Assembly (NCBI GenBank): GCA_945876095.1
Contig: CAMCMP010000003.1
Span: 62,001 to 126,000 of the forward strand
Source: Chitinophaga pinensis
GTDB taxonomy: Bacteria; Bacteroidota; Bacteroidia; Chitinophagales; Chitinophagaceae
Length of the DNA: 64,000 nt
Direction: 5' to 3'
Shown one piece after another: positions 40,281 through 51,597 of the stretch; position 1 is the stretch's first letter, and each line of letters starts with the position of its first letter. Position numbers and translations under genes: made by a program. The notes below the pieces were generated by a model. It was not told the origin of the DNA. It ran no database searches and worked only from the letters and a program-made list of their open reading frames with translations.

Positions 40281-41426
40281 TTAAGAATGTGAAAAAAGAT
40301 AGATGCTCCTCGCAGCATTCGCAGATGCATTTCCACCTTGACTCAATAAATCTTTTAAAGCAACATAATCTTCTTTCATTTGTGACTGCATATCCGCATC
40401 GTATAAAATCTTTTTCAACTCTTTAGTGAGGTTATTTTCCGTTAGTTGATCTTGTATCAATTCCTTTACCACTCCCCTTTTCATTATCAGGTTAACCAAA
40501 CAAATGTATTTAATAGTGACAAGCCATTTCGCAATTTGAAAAGATATTGCACTCCCCTTATAACATACTACTTCAGGAACTCCGAATAATGCGGTTTCTA
40601 GAGTTGCAGTCCCACTTGTAACAAGAGCAGCTTTTGCAACTCGCAACAATTCATAAGTTTGATTAATAACCGATGAAACATTTTGATAAGGTGATAGCAT
40701 TGATTCATAAAAATCATCTTCTATACCAGGTGCTTTTGCCACAACAAAATAATATTCTGGAAAATGTTTTGCCACCGACAGCATGATAGGTAATTTAGTC
40801 AGTATCTCTTGCTTTCGACTTCCAGGCAATATCGCAATGATAGACCGCTTGATTTGAGATTCGGAAAAACTAATATTATCAGAAGAGATAGCTATTTCTA
40901 GATGTGAATGACTTACTTTGAAATCATCTACCACCTTTACCAATGGATGACCCACATATTCAACTTCAAAATCCCATTTTTTATAAAAATCTTTTTCAAA
41001 AGGTAAAATGACTAGCATTTTATCTACATTTTTTTTAATGCCTCTCACCCGACTTTCCTTCCAAGCCCATACTTGGGGTGAAATATAATATATCACCCGG
41101 AGACCATTTTGTTTGGCCCATGATGCTATCCTTAAATTAAAACCTGGGTAATCAATCAACACTAATGCATCGGGTTGATATTGTGAGATATCAGCTTTAC
41201 AATCAGCTAAGTTTTTAAAAATAGTTCGTATGTTTTTTAATACTTCAATAAATCCCATAAAAGCCAACTCGGAATAATGCTTTACCAAGGTAGCCCCAGC
41301 ATCTTGCATTTTATCACCTCCCCAACAACGTATTTGAGCAGTAGAATCTAATAGTTTGAGTTCTTGAATAAGATTACTACCATGCAAATCTCCACTAGCC
41401 TCACCTGCAATTATATAATATTTCAT
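40281..41426 (-). CDS. lpxB: Lipid-A-disaccharide synthase
   Basis: KYYIIAGEASGDLHGSNLI, YYISPQVWAWKESRV, ILPGSRKQEI, VTSGTATLETALFGVPEVVCYK. Confidence 0.96.
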   Translation of the reverse strand: MKYYIIAGEASGDLHGSNLIQELKLLDSTAQIRCWGGDKMQDAGATLVKHYSELAFMGFIEVLKNIRTIFKNLADCKADISQYQPDALVLIDYPGFNLRIASWAKQNGLRVIYYISPQVWAWKESRVRGIKKNVDKMLVILPFEKDFYKKWDFEVEYVGHPLVKVVDDFKVSHSHLEIAISSDNISFSESQIKRSIIAILPGSRKQEILTKLPIMLSVAKHFPEYYFVVAKAPGIEDDFYESMLSPYQNVSSVINQTYELLRVAKAALVTSGTATLETALFGVPEVVCYKGSAISFQIAKWLVTIKYICLVNLIMKRGVVKELIQDQLTENNLTKELKKILYDADMQSQMKEDYVALKDLLSQGGNASANAARSIYLFSHS

Positions 41427-41775
41427 CTTTTTCTATTATTCAATGCAATTTAACTGAATTGATCAAAGCAGACCAAAAAAGCTATACCTCCTACTTCGTA
41501 AATGTAAGTTCTTCAAAAAATAAAAAAATTAAAATGTGTTTGAATGATATGTAGGGTAACTTTTCTCAAAATTGTAGTAAAATCTATAATATATAATAAA
41601 ATTTATTTATATAATAGAATAAAATGATAACAATAAAATAATCTTAACTTCGCAAAGCTTAAGAAAAACAAAAATATTTAACAATAAACGTCTTTTTTTG
41701 TTTGAGCTTAAAACATCAACTTTAAATTTTACTTAAATCGGTATTCAGCTTAAGGAAACCTTTTAACACAAATAA

Positions 41776-44101
<2,326 letters not shown>

Positions 44102-44105
<4 letters not shown>

Positions 44106-45088
44106 AACACAAGGTTCTAATTACAGGCTCCAGTGGCTTTCTTGGATATCACCTTATTCAAACGGCTATTGAAGCAGATTTGGAGGTGTTTGCAGCAGTA
44201 AGGAAGAAGAGCAATATAGAGCACCTAAGCGAATTTCCCCTAAAATATATTTATCTCAATTACGAAGATCCCGAACAAATGAGTAGGCTAATAGCCGAAA
44301 ATAAAATTGATTTCATAATACATTCTGCAGGGGTTACCAAAGCTATCCGTCAAGAAGTTTATGATCAGGTGAATGCAAGCTATACCATCAATCTGGCAAA
44401 AGCTGCTGAAAATTCAGGCGGTATTTGTAAGAAAATTGTTTTCATCAGTAGTCTTGCAGCAGTTGGTCCTCTTAATGATATTCAACAAAAATTAACTGAG
44501 CAATCCCTTCCCCAGCCTGTTACTGCATACGGAAGAAGTAAATTGCTTGCGGAAAATGAACTAGCAAACATTTCTATCCCCACTATTATTTTAAGACCAA
44601 CAGCAATTTATGGTCCTAGGGATAAAGATATTTTTATTATGCTAAAGACCATCAACAATGGGATGGATCCTTTCATTGGAAAAATATTTCAGCAATTAAG
44701 TTTTGTTCATGCAAAAGACGTTGCAGCTGCAGCAGTAAATTCTCTATTGTTAAAAAATGCTGTAGGGATATATAATATTACTGACGGTAATTGTTATAAC
44801 CGATACGAATTTTCTGATATTTCAAAGACTATTTTGCAGCGCAAAGCCTTTAGATTTCACCTTCCCATGCCATTAGTAAAATCATTGGCGTTTATTTTGG
44901 AGAAAGTGAATGGTTGGCTGAATAAACCTTCTGTTATCAATCGTGAAAAACTTCAAGAATTGGCCGCCATTAACTGGATCTGTGATATAAGCAAGGCAAA
45001 GAAAGAGTTGAATTTTACACCAAAATATAATTTACAAACTGGGTTAGAAGATACAATTGCTTGGTATAAGAAAAACAAATGGTTATAA
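44102..45088 (+). CDS. NAD-dependent epimerase/dehydratase (SDR); candidate 3-oxo-ceramide reductase
   Basis: VLITGSSGFLGYHLIQTA (Rossmann), YGRSKLLAE (YxxxK), overlaps preceding ORF by 4 nt. Confidence 0.75.
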
Positions 45089-45166
45089 ATCATATTGTTA
45101 TCTATTTGATATTTAAGATTATAAGAAAAAAGAGTATAAATAAGGATAGTATAAAAATACCTTCAC

Positions 45167-45174
45167 TATTTTTG
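45167..45174 (+). promoter_or_regulatory. Candidate -7 element TATTTTTG upstream of the pgpA-like gene
   Basis: Exact TAnnTTTG match in the only sizeable gap of the lipid gene run; no clear -33 element. Confidence 0.35.
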
Positions 45175-45243
45175 CAATAGCTAATCCTTACTCTGCACCT
45201 ATCAAAAGGGTCAGAAGAGGGATTAATAACTTTTTTATTAATT

Positions 45244-45702
45244 ATGATAAAATTTCATAAGCTCTTTGCATCTTTATTAGGCATCGGCCAATTAAAAGGA
45301 GGGGGAACTATTGCAGCTATAATTTATTGCATCGGTTGGTATTTACAGCCTTTAGATCTTGAGAACAGTAATTGGCCCTTTTTTAGTACCCTCTTAATTA
45401 TCGGGATGGGTATTTGGAGTGCAAATGAAGTTGAAATAATTTGGGGAAAAGATAGCAGTAAAGTTGTAATAGATGAGTTAGCAGGAATGGCAATCACCCT
45501 TTTACTGGTTCCAAAGAATATTATTTATTTATTGATTGGTTTAATTGCATTTAGATTCTTTGATATTGTAAAACCCTTAGGAGTAAGGAAATTAGAAATA
45601 TTACCAAAAGGTTGGGGAGTAATGGCAGATGATATACTTGCAGGTTTTTATTCACTTATTTTTGTTCATCTATGTATTGAGATTATGAACAAATTTGAAT
45701 AA
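45244..45702 (+). CDS. Phosphatidylglycerophosphatase A family protein
   Basis: GIGQLKGGGTIAA, VVIDELAGMAITLL, FRFFDIVKPLGVRKLE, GVMADDILAGFYS. Confidence 0.88.
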   Translation: MIKFHKLFASLLGIGQLKGGGTIAAIIYCIGWYLQPLDLENSNWPFFSTLLIIGMGIWSANEVEIIWGKDSSKVVIDELAGMAITLLLVPKNIIYLLIGLIAFRFFDIVKPLGVRKLEILPKGWGVMADDILAGFYSLIFVHLCIEIMNKFE

Positions 45703-46090
45703 CATGAAGACATTTTTAAAAGTAAATATTGCTGCCATCATTGCTAGCATTGGTGATTTCGGATTCACTGTTTTTTTAAAACAAATTGGTCATATAGATG
45801 TTGTTCTAGCTAGCATTATTGGGACGATATTTGGTGGGATGATTAATTTTCTAATTGGAAGGGTTTGGGTTTTTAAAACCTCCGAAACAAATTTTAGTGA
45901 GCAAGGAAAAAAATATTTTTTAATTTGGTTAGGCAATTTATTTTTAAATGCTGGCGGAGTTTATTTTTTTATAAAAATAATGGGGCTGCAATATTTAATA
46001 GCAAAAATGATTACCGCAATAACTGTTGCAATTGGTTATAATTATCCCTTGCAAAAAGGCTATGTCTTTAAAACTGTTGACAAAAAATGA
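45695..46090 (+). CDS. GtrA family membrane protein
   Basis: Four TM segments, NFLIGRVWVFK and terminal NYPLQKGYVFK typical of GtrA. Confidence 0.8.
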   Translation: MNNMKTFLKVNIAAIIASIGDFGFTVFLKQIGHIDVVLASIIGTIFGGMINFLIGRVWVFKTSETNFSEQGKKYFLIWLGNLFLNAGGVYFFIKIMGLQYLIAKMITAITVAIGYNYPLQKGYVFKTVDKK

Positions 46091-48633
46091 AATGGATTAA
46101 TACGATATCAAAAAGCTTCTTTATTTCAGCTTTTTTGCTAGTCAGTTTATTTTCGCATGGCCAAACCATTGTAAAAGGATTTGTAAAAGATGCGGCAACA
46201 ATGCGCCCGCTAGAATTTGTAAGTATTTATTTTGAAGGCGGCAAAGGAGTTACTACAGGATCAGATGGAAGTTATTCCATTATCTCTAAAAATTCAAAAC
46301 TAACCACACTCAATTTTTCTTTTGCGGGCTACAAGAAAATATCAAAAAAATTAATTGCTGGAAAAGAACAGATTATAAATATCGAATTTGAATTAGATGT
46401 CGCATTACAGGATGTGGTAGTAAAAACAAGAAAAAGAGCAAAATACAGAAATAGAGATAACCCAGCGGTAGAATTGATTAATATAGTAATAGAAAACAAA
46501 AAAAAGAATCGAATCAAAGCCTATGATTTTGTTCAATATCAGCAATACGAAAAACTGTCTTTATCCTTAACCAACAAACCTGAAAAACTAATTAAAAATA
46601 GGCTTTTCAAAAATTACAAGTTTATACTTGAAAATATCGACAGCACTAGCATTGAAGGAAAGTCTCTTTTGCCTATCTATATTGAAGAAAAATTATCAGA
46701 TCGCTTCATACGTAAAATACCTGAAGCTGATAAAACAATCATTAGAGGGGACAAAAAAGTAACCTACGGAGATTTTTTGGATGCAAATGGAATCAGCCAA
46801 TATCTTAAAATGCTTTATGGAGATATTGATATTTACGATAACAATGTAAACATTTTAAAAACACAATTTCTAAGTCCAATTGCAGATATGGGCCCCTCAT
46901 TCTACCGCTACTATATCACTGATACCATTGAACAAGAAGGAATAAAGTTGATAAAACTTTACTTTACCCCGCGAAATCCAAATGACCTAATTTTTAGAGG
47001 CAATATGTTAATTACCCTAGATGGAAATTATGGAGTACAAAAAATCAGCATGACCATTAGTAAAAATGCAAACCTTAATTGGGCTAGAGAATTAAGAATT
47101 AATCAAGATTTTGAAAAGGCTTCTGATGGTAGGTTTCATCTTATCAAAAGTAATATGTTGGCTGAGTTTGCGCTTACTCAAAATGCTTCTGGTGGAGTAA
47201 TGGGAGAAAGAAGTGTTTCCTTCAAAAATTTCAAAACAAATAGTCCAGCACCTGATTCAATCTACCAGGGTAAAGATCTCGTAAATAAAATCAGTGCCTC
47301 CTCTACAGCTGATAGTTTCTGGGTAGGCCAACGGCATAATCCACTTACTCAAGTAGAAGCCAAAGCGTATTATAATATTGATAGTTTAAAAAACATGCGC
47401 TCCTTTAAAAATTTTGGAGAAATTGTTTCTCTATTATTTTCTGGTTACTACTCTTTCGGAAAATGGGAATTAGGTAATACCAATACGTTTTATAACTTTA
47501 ATCCAATTGAAGGATTAAAGATTAAACTGGGAGGAAGAACTACTCCTAAATTCAGCAATTTTATTTATTTCGACAACGCTATTTCCTATGGTTTTAAAGA
47601 CGAAAAATTTAAATTTTTAAGTGCTGTCACTTATTCGTTCAACCATAAATCTATTTATGCGTTTCCACTTAACTATTTAAGCGTTAGTTACCAGTACGAC
47701 ACCAATATACCTGGACAGGAACTTCAATTTGTACAAGAAGATAACGTATTTCTATCCTTTAAAAGAGGTAATAATAGAAAATGGCTATACAATAATTATC
47801 TTAAAGGTGAGTATGTAAACGAATTTGGAAAAAACCTGAGATATACCCTTGGATTTAAAAACTGGATACAAACACCCGCTGGAGATATCTTTTTTCAAAA
47901 GACTTCCGACCTTTCATTACAAAAAAACATAACTACCACAGAATTGTCAGCTGAATTCAGATGGGCTCCAAACGAACAATTTTACCAAGGAAAAAATTTC
48001 AGAATACCGATCATTAATAAATATCCAATCTTTAACATCCGATATGTAGCCGGTGTAAAAGGATTAATGAAAGGAGAATACAACTATCAGAACCTCAGCC
48101 TGAGGATAGAAAAAAGATTTTACCTTTCACAATTAGGCTATGTAGATGGAACATTAGAAGGTGGCCATATTTTTGGACAGGTTCCCTTTCCGTTACTTAC
48201 GATTCATAGAGCCAACCAAACTTATTCTAACCAACTCGAATCATATAATTTAATGAATTTTATGGAATTTGTTAGTGACCAATACGCAGCAGCTACTGCA
48301 AACATTCATTTTAATGGCTTTTTTCTAAATAAAATTCCTTTAATTAAAAAACTAAAGTTAAGGGAGGTTGTCAGTGCCAAAGTACTATACGGAAGTGTAA
48401 GAGATGAGAATAACCCAGCTAAAACCAACAATCTTTTAAAGTTTCCTACTGATAGATCAATTGATTACCCAACTACTTTCACACTAACTAAAGAACCTTA
48501 CATAGAAGTAAGTGTGGGTGTAGGAAATATTTTTAAATTTGCAAGGGTTGACCTTATAAAACGTTTGTCTTACCTCGACCATCCAGGAATATCTACAATT
48601 GGAATTAGAGCAAGGGTTGCATTTGATTTTTAA
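46087..48633 (+). CDS. DUF5686/carboxypeptidase-regulatory-like domain outer-membrane protein
   Basis: GQTIVKGFVKDAATMRPLEFVSIYFEGGKGVTTGSDGSYSI (CarboxypepD_reg-like) followed by a barrel-like region. Confidence 0.75.
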   Translation: MKWINTISKSFFISAFLLVSLFSHGQTIVKGFVKDAATMRPLEFVSIYFEGGKGVTTGSDGSYSIISKNSKLTTLNFSFAGYKKISKKLIAGKEQIINIEFELDVALQDVVVKTRKRAKYRNRDNPAVELINIVIENKKKNRIKAYDFVQYQQYEKLSLSLTNKPEKLIKNRLFKNYKFILENIDSTSIEGKSLLPIYIEEKLSDRFIRKIPEADKTIIRGDKKVTYGDFLDANGISQYLKMLYGDIDIYDNNVNILKTQFLSPIADMGPSFYRYYITDTIEQEGIKLIKLYFTPRNPNDLIFRGNMLITLDGNYGVQKISMTISKNANLNWARELRINQDFEKASDGRFHLIKSNMLAEFALTQNASGGVMGERSVSFKNFKTNSPAPDSIYQGKDLVNKISASSTADSFWVGQRHNPLTQVEAKAYYNIDSLKNMRSFKNFGEIVSLLFSGYYSFGKWELGNTNTFYNFNPIEGLKIKLGGRTTPKFSNFIYFDNAISYGFKDEKFKFLSAVTYSFNHKSIYAFPLNYLSVSYQYDTNIPGQELQFVQEDNVFLSFKRGNNRKWLYNNYLKGEYVNEFGKNLRYTLGFKNWIQTPAGDIFFQKTSDLSLQKNITTTELSAEFRWAPNEQFYQGKNFRIPIINKYPIFNIRYVAGVKGLMKGEYNYQNLSLRIEKRFYLSQLGYVDGTLEGGHIFGQVPFPLLTIHRANQTYSNQLESYNLMNFMEFVSDQYAAATANIHFNGFFLNKIPLIKKLKLREVVSAKVLYGSVRDENNPAKTNNLLKFPTDRSIDYPTTFTLTKEPYIEVSVGVGNIFKFARVDLIKRLSYLDHPGISTIGIRARVAFDF

Positions 48634-48646
48634 TAAAAAATAAGTA

Positions 48647-49363
48647 ATGGAAGGCAAATTACTAAGAGATAGCATTCAAAAAATAATTTATACAGTCATT
48701 AATCCCCTTGTAAAAGGATTAATAAAAATAGGTTTCACTCCAAATGGAATTACTATTATTGGTTTGGTACTAAATTTAGGCGTTGCCATCATTTTTATAC
48801 TAGGAGCTGAGGAAGGAAACCGAGGTGATTTTTCTTATCTTGGTTGGGCTGGTGCTTTGATACTCTTTGCTGGTTTATTTGACATGCTAGATGGTCAAGT
48901 AGCCAGATTAGGCAATATGAGCTCTACATTTGGTGCTTTATTCGACTCTGTTCTAGATAGATACAGTGAGCTAATCATGTTCATGGGCATCTGTTATTAT
49001 CTTATTGCTCATCATTATTTTCTAAGTTCCCTATTTGCTTTTATTGCACTGATTGGATCTATGATGGTCAGCTACACTAGGGCCAGAAGTGAAGGATTAG
49101 GCATTGAAAATAAAGGCGGACTAATGCAACGCCCTGAGCGCGTAATTTTAACCGGTCTTTCAGCCTTGATTTGTGGATTAAGTAGTCATTTTATCGATGG
49201 CGGAGTTAAATATATTTTACCAGGTACTTCCATTGAGATTTTTGAAACAATTACTATTTTTACAATTCCAATTACTATCATGGCGATACTTACCAATATA
49301 ACAGCAATTAATAGACTATTAGCCGCTAAAAAAGCGTTAGATAAAAAAGACTTAAATATATGA
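48647..49363 (+). CDS. CDP-alcohol phosphatidyltransferase
   Basis: [30 protein letters not shown] matches DG-x2-AR-x8-G-x3-D-x3-D. Confidence 0.9.
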   Translation: MEGKLLRDSIQKIIYTVINPLVKGLIKIGFTPNGITIIGLVLNLGVAIIFILGAEEGNRGDFSYLGWAGALILFAGLFDMLDGQVARLGNMSSTFGALFDSVLDRYSELIMFMGICYYLIAHHYFLSSLFAFIALIGSMMVSYTRARSEGLGIENKGGLMQRPERVILTGLSALICGLSSHFIDGGVKYILPGTSIEIFETITIFTIPITIMAILTNITAINRLLAAKKALDKKDLNI

Positions 49364-49896
49364 TTATGATCAGGAGAATATTTTTTATTATTACCCTTCT
49401 AAGCAGTTTCTCAATAAATATGATTGCTCAGGAAATAGGTTTCCCTATTCCCACTGGAAATAGTAGACAATTATTTTACCTACAACGTACTCCTAATAAA
49501 AATACACTTGTGTACGAACTCAATTACAACAAAGGAAATATAGATAAAGAAGACCCTGTTCATGGATATTGGATTCGTTACCAAGAGGATGGCCAAAAGG
49601 AAGAGCTAAACTTTATTCAAAAGACATTTGCTTACGGACTAAAAACAAAAAATATTGCAGAAAATCAATATGAAATTTGTTTTGTATCTTATAAAAAATT
49701 TAAAATGTATTTAAAATTGGGTGCCGACAATAAATTTCATCTATACACAAGTATCAATAAAAAAACAGCTGAACTTACGAGTATCTATTTAAAAATTAAT
49801 GGTGGAGCTTTTTGGACCCCCAATATAGAATACGTTGATATCTATGGAATAGACCCAATTAGCAGATCGGTAATGAAAGAACGAATGAAAATTTAA
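49360..49896 (+). CDS. DUF4833-like secreted protein
   Basis: Signal peptide; [31 protein letters not shown]...[27 protein letters not shown]. Confidence 0.65.
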   Translation: MIMIRRIFFIITLLSSFSINMIAQEIGFPIPTGNSRQLFYLQRTPNKNTLVYELNYNKGNIDKEDPVHGYWIRYQEDGQKEELNFIQKTFAYGLKTKNIAENQYEICFVSYKKFKMYLKLGADNKFHLYTSINKKTAELTSIYLKINGGAFWTPNIEYVDIYGIDPISRSVMKERMKI

Positions 49897-49921
49897 TAAT
49901 ACTGAATTATATTTTACAAAA

Positions 49922-50551
49922 ATGAAAAAAAATTATATTTCCAATAGTGAAGACTCCATTAAATTGTTCAAAAATAATATTTTTGACAGCCTTTCAAAGG
50001 TTCATTATACAGTTCCTCTCTTCCTATTCATTCCTGCCATTTTGTTTTTTTGCTACCAAGCATTTGAAAATAATTTAGCAGTGCTCACTTTTTTGGGATA
50101 TTTTGGTGCAGGCATATTGGTATGGACTATCACCGAATATTTTTTACACCGTTTCATTTTTCACTATCATCCAAGTTCTGATTTTGGCAAACAAATACAT
50201 TTTATATTTCATGGTGTACATCATGATTATCCAAGAGATAAAAAAAGATTGGTTATGCCTCCCTCTGCAAGTATTCCACTAGCTACCTTATTTTACTTTT
50301 TATTCTCTCTATTTCTAACTAAAACACTTCTGTTTGCATTTTTTCCAGGATTTTTATTAGGCTACTTAATTTACGATATGATGCATTATGCAATGCATCA
50401 TCACAATTTTAAAAACCCACTACTAAAGAAAATTAAACAGCACCATATGCTTCATCACTACCAAGATTCAAGTAAAGGGTATGGCGTAAGCTCTTCATTA
50501 TGGGATATTATTTTACATTCCAACTTTTCCGCTGAAAGCAATAAAAATTAA
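49922..50551 (+). CDS. Fatty acid hydroxylase superfamily membrane protein; candidate ceramide/fatty acid hydroxylase
   Basis: His clusters HRFIFHYH, HFIFHGVHHDYP, HYAMHHHNF, HHMLHHY. Confidence 0.85.
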   Translation: MKKNYISNSEDSIKLFKNNIFDSLSKVHYTVPLFLFIPAILFFCYQAFENNLAVLTFLGYFGAGILVWTITEYFLHRFIFHYHPSSDFGKQIHFIFHGVHHDYPRDKKRLVMPPSASIPLATLFYFLFSLFLTKTLLFAFFPGFLLGYLIYDMMHYAMHHHNFKNPLLKKIKQHHMLHHYQDSSKGYGVSSSLWDIILHSNFSAESNKN

Positions 50552-51480
50552 TGAACCAGACAAAATCAGTTTTGTACTCCCGCAATAGTATCCTTATTGC
50601 TTTCACTTTGTCTCTAATTTACCTTCTACTCTCTCATTATTTAATTGGATTCAAAAATGACCAACTGGTATTGATTGCCATTTTTAATTTTTGCTTTTTT
50701 ACATCGACGGTATCTAGGAGATTTATAATTGGTTTTTCTATTTTTATTATCTATTGGATAATATTTGACTCAATGAAAGCATTTCCAAATTATAAATTTA
50801 ATACAGTTCATATTCAGGATTTGTACGACAAAGAAAAAGCAATTTTCGGATTCAATTATTTCGGTAAAATAATTACCCCCAATGAATACTGGCTCTTAAA
50901 CGGGAATAACTTTCTAGATTTAGTAGCAGGAATATTTTATTTATGTTGGATTCCAGTTCCACTCTCTTTTGCTACCTATCTTTTTTTTACAAACAAAGAT
51001 TTATTTCTCCATTTTTCATTGACATTCTTATTAGTTAATTTACTCGGCTTTATCATTTACTACTCCTATCCGGCTGCACCGCCATGGTATTACCAGCTCA
51101 ACGGTTCCAATTTTTTTCCAAACACCGTGGGTAACACTGCAGGTTTAAATAAGTTCGATGAATATTTTAATATTCGAGTATTTGGAAATCTTTATGAAAA
51201 AGGTTCAAACGTTTTTGCTGCTATGCCTTCTCTCCACTCTTCCTACCCTTTAATCGTATTGTACTATGGATTAAAGAACAAATCAGGTTGGATGAGTTTA
51301 CTGTTTGCTACAGTAGCAGTGGGTATATGGTCAGCAGCAATTTATACGAGCCACCATTATGTATTGGACGTGATCTTAGGCATCATCTGTGCCCTACTAG
51401 GTATTTTTATTTTTCAAAAATTCTTTTTAAAAAATAAAAGATTCAATCAATTTCTTCAGTATTACAAAGTGAATATTTAA
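50551..51480 (+). CDS. PAP2-type phosphatase/transferase; candidate phosphoceramide headgroup synthase
   Basis: AAMPSLHSSYPL and YTSHHYVLDVILG match PAP2 motifs 2 and 3. Confidence 0.8.
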   Translation: MNQTKSVLYSRNSILIAFTLSLIYLLLSHYLIGFKNDQLVLIAIFNFCFFTSTVSRRFIIGFSIFIIYWIIFDSMKAFPNYKFNTVHIQDLYDKEKAIFGFNYFGKIITPNEYWLLNGNNFLDLVAGIFYLCWIPVPLSFATYLFFTNKDLFLHFSLTFLLVNLLGFIIYYSYPAAPPWYYQLNGSNFFPNTVGNTAGLNKFDEYFNIRVFGNLYEKGSNVFAAMPSLHSSYPLIVLYYGLKNKSGWMSLLFATVAVGIWSAAIYTSHHYVLDVILGIICALLGIFIFQKFFLKNKRFNQFLQYYKVNI

Positions 51481-51495
51481 ATAAAAAATACTGTA

Positions 51496-51534
51496 TTAAA
51501 AAACCCGGGCACTCAGGTGAACCGGGTTTTTTAA
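51496..51534. terminator. Bidirectional intrinsic terminator
   Basis: TTAAAAAACCCGG (51496-51508) / CCGGGTTTTTTAA (51522-51534), perfect 13-bp stem between convergent genes. Confidence 0.93.
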
Positions 51535-51597
51535 TTATTGCTTTGATAAATTATTTATTGCTATTTCATAAAAATATAAATTCAGTTAGCTCTATGA

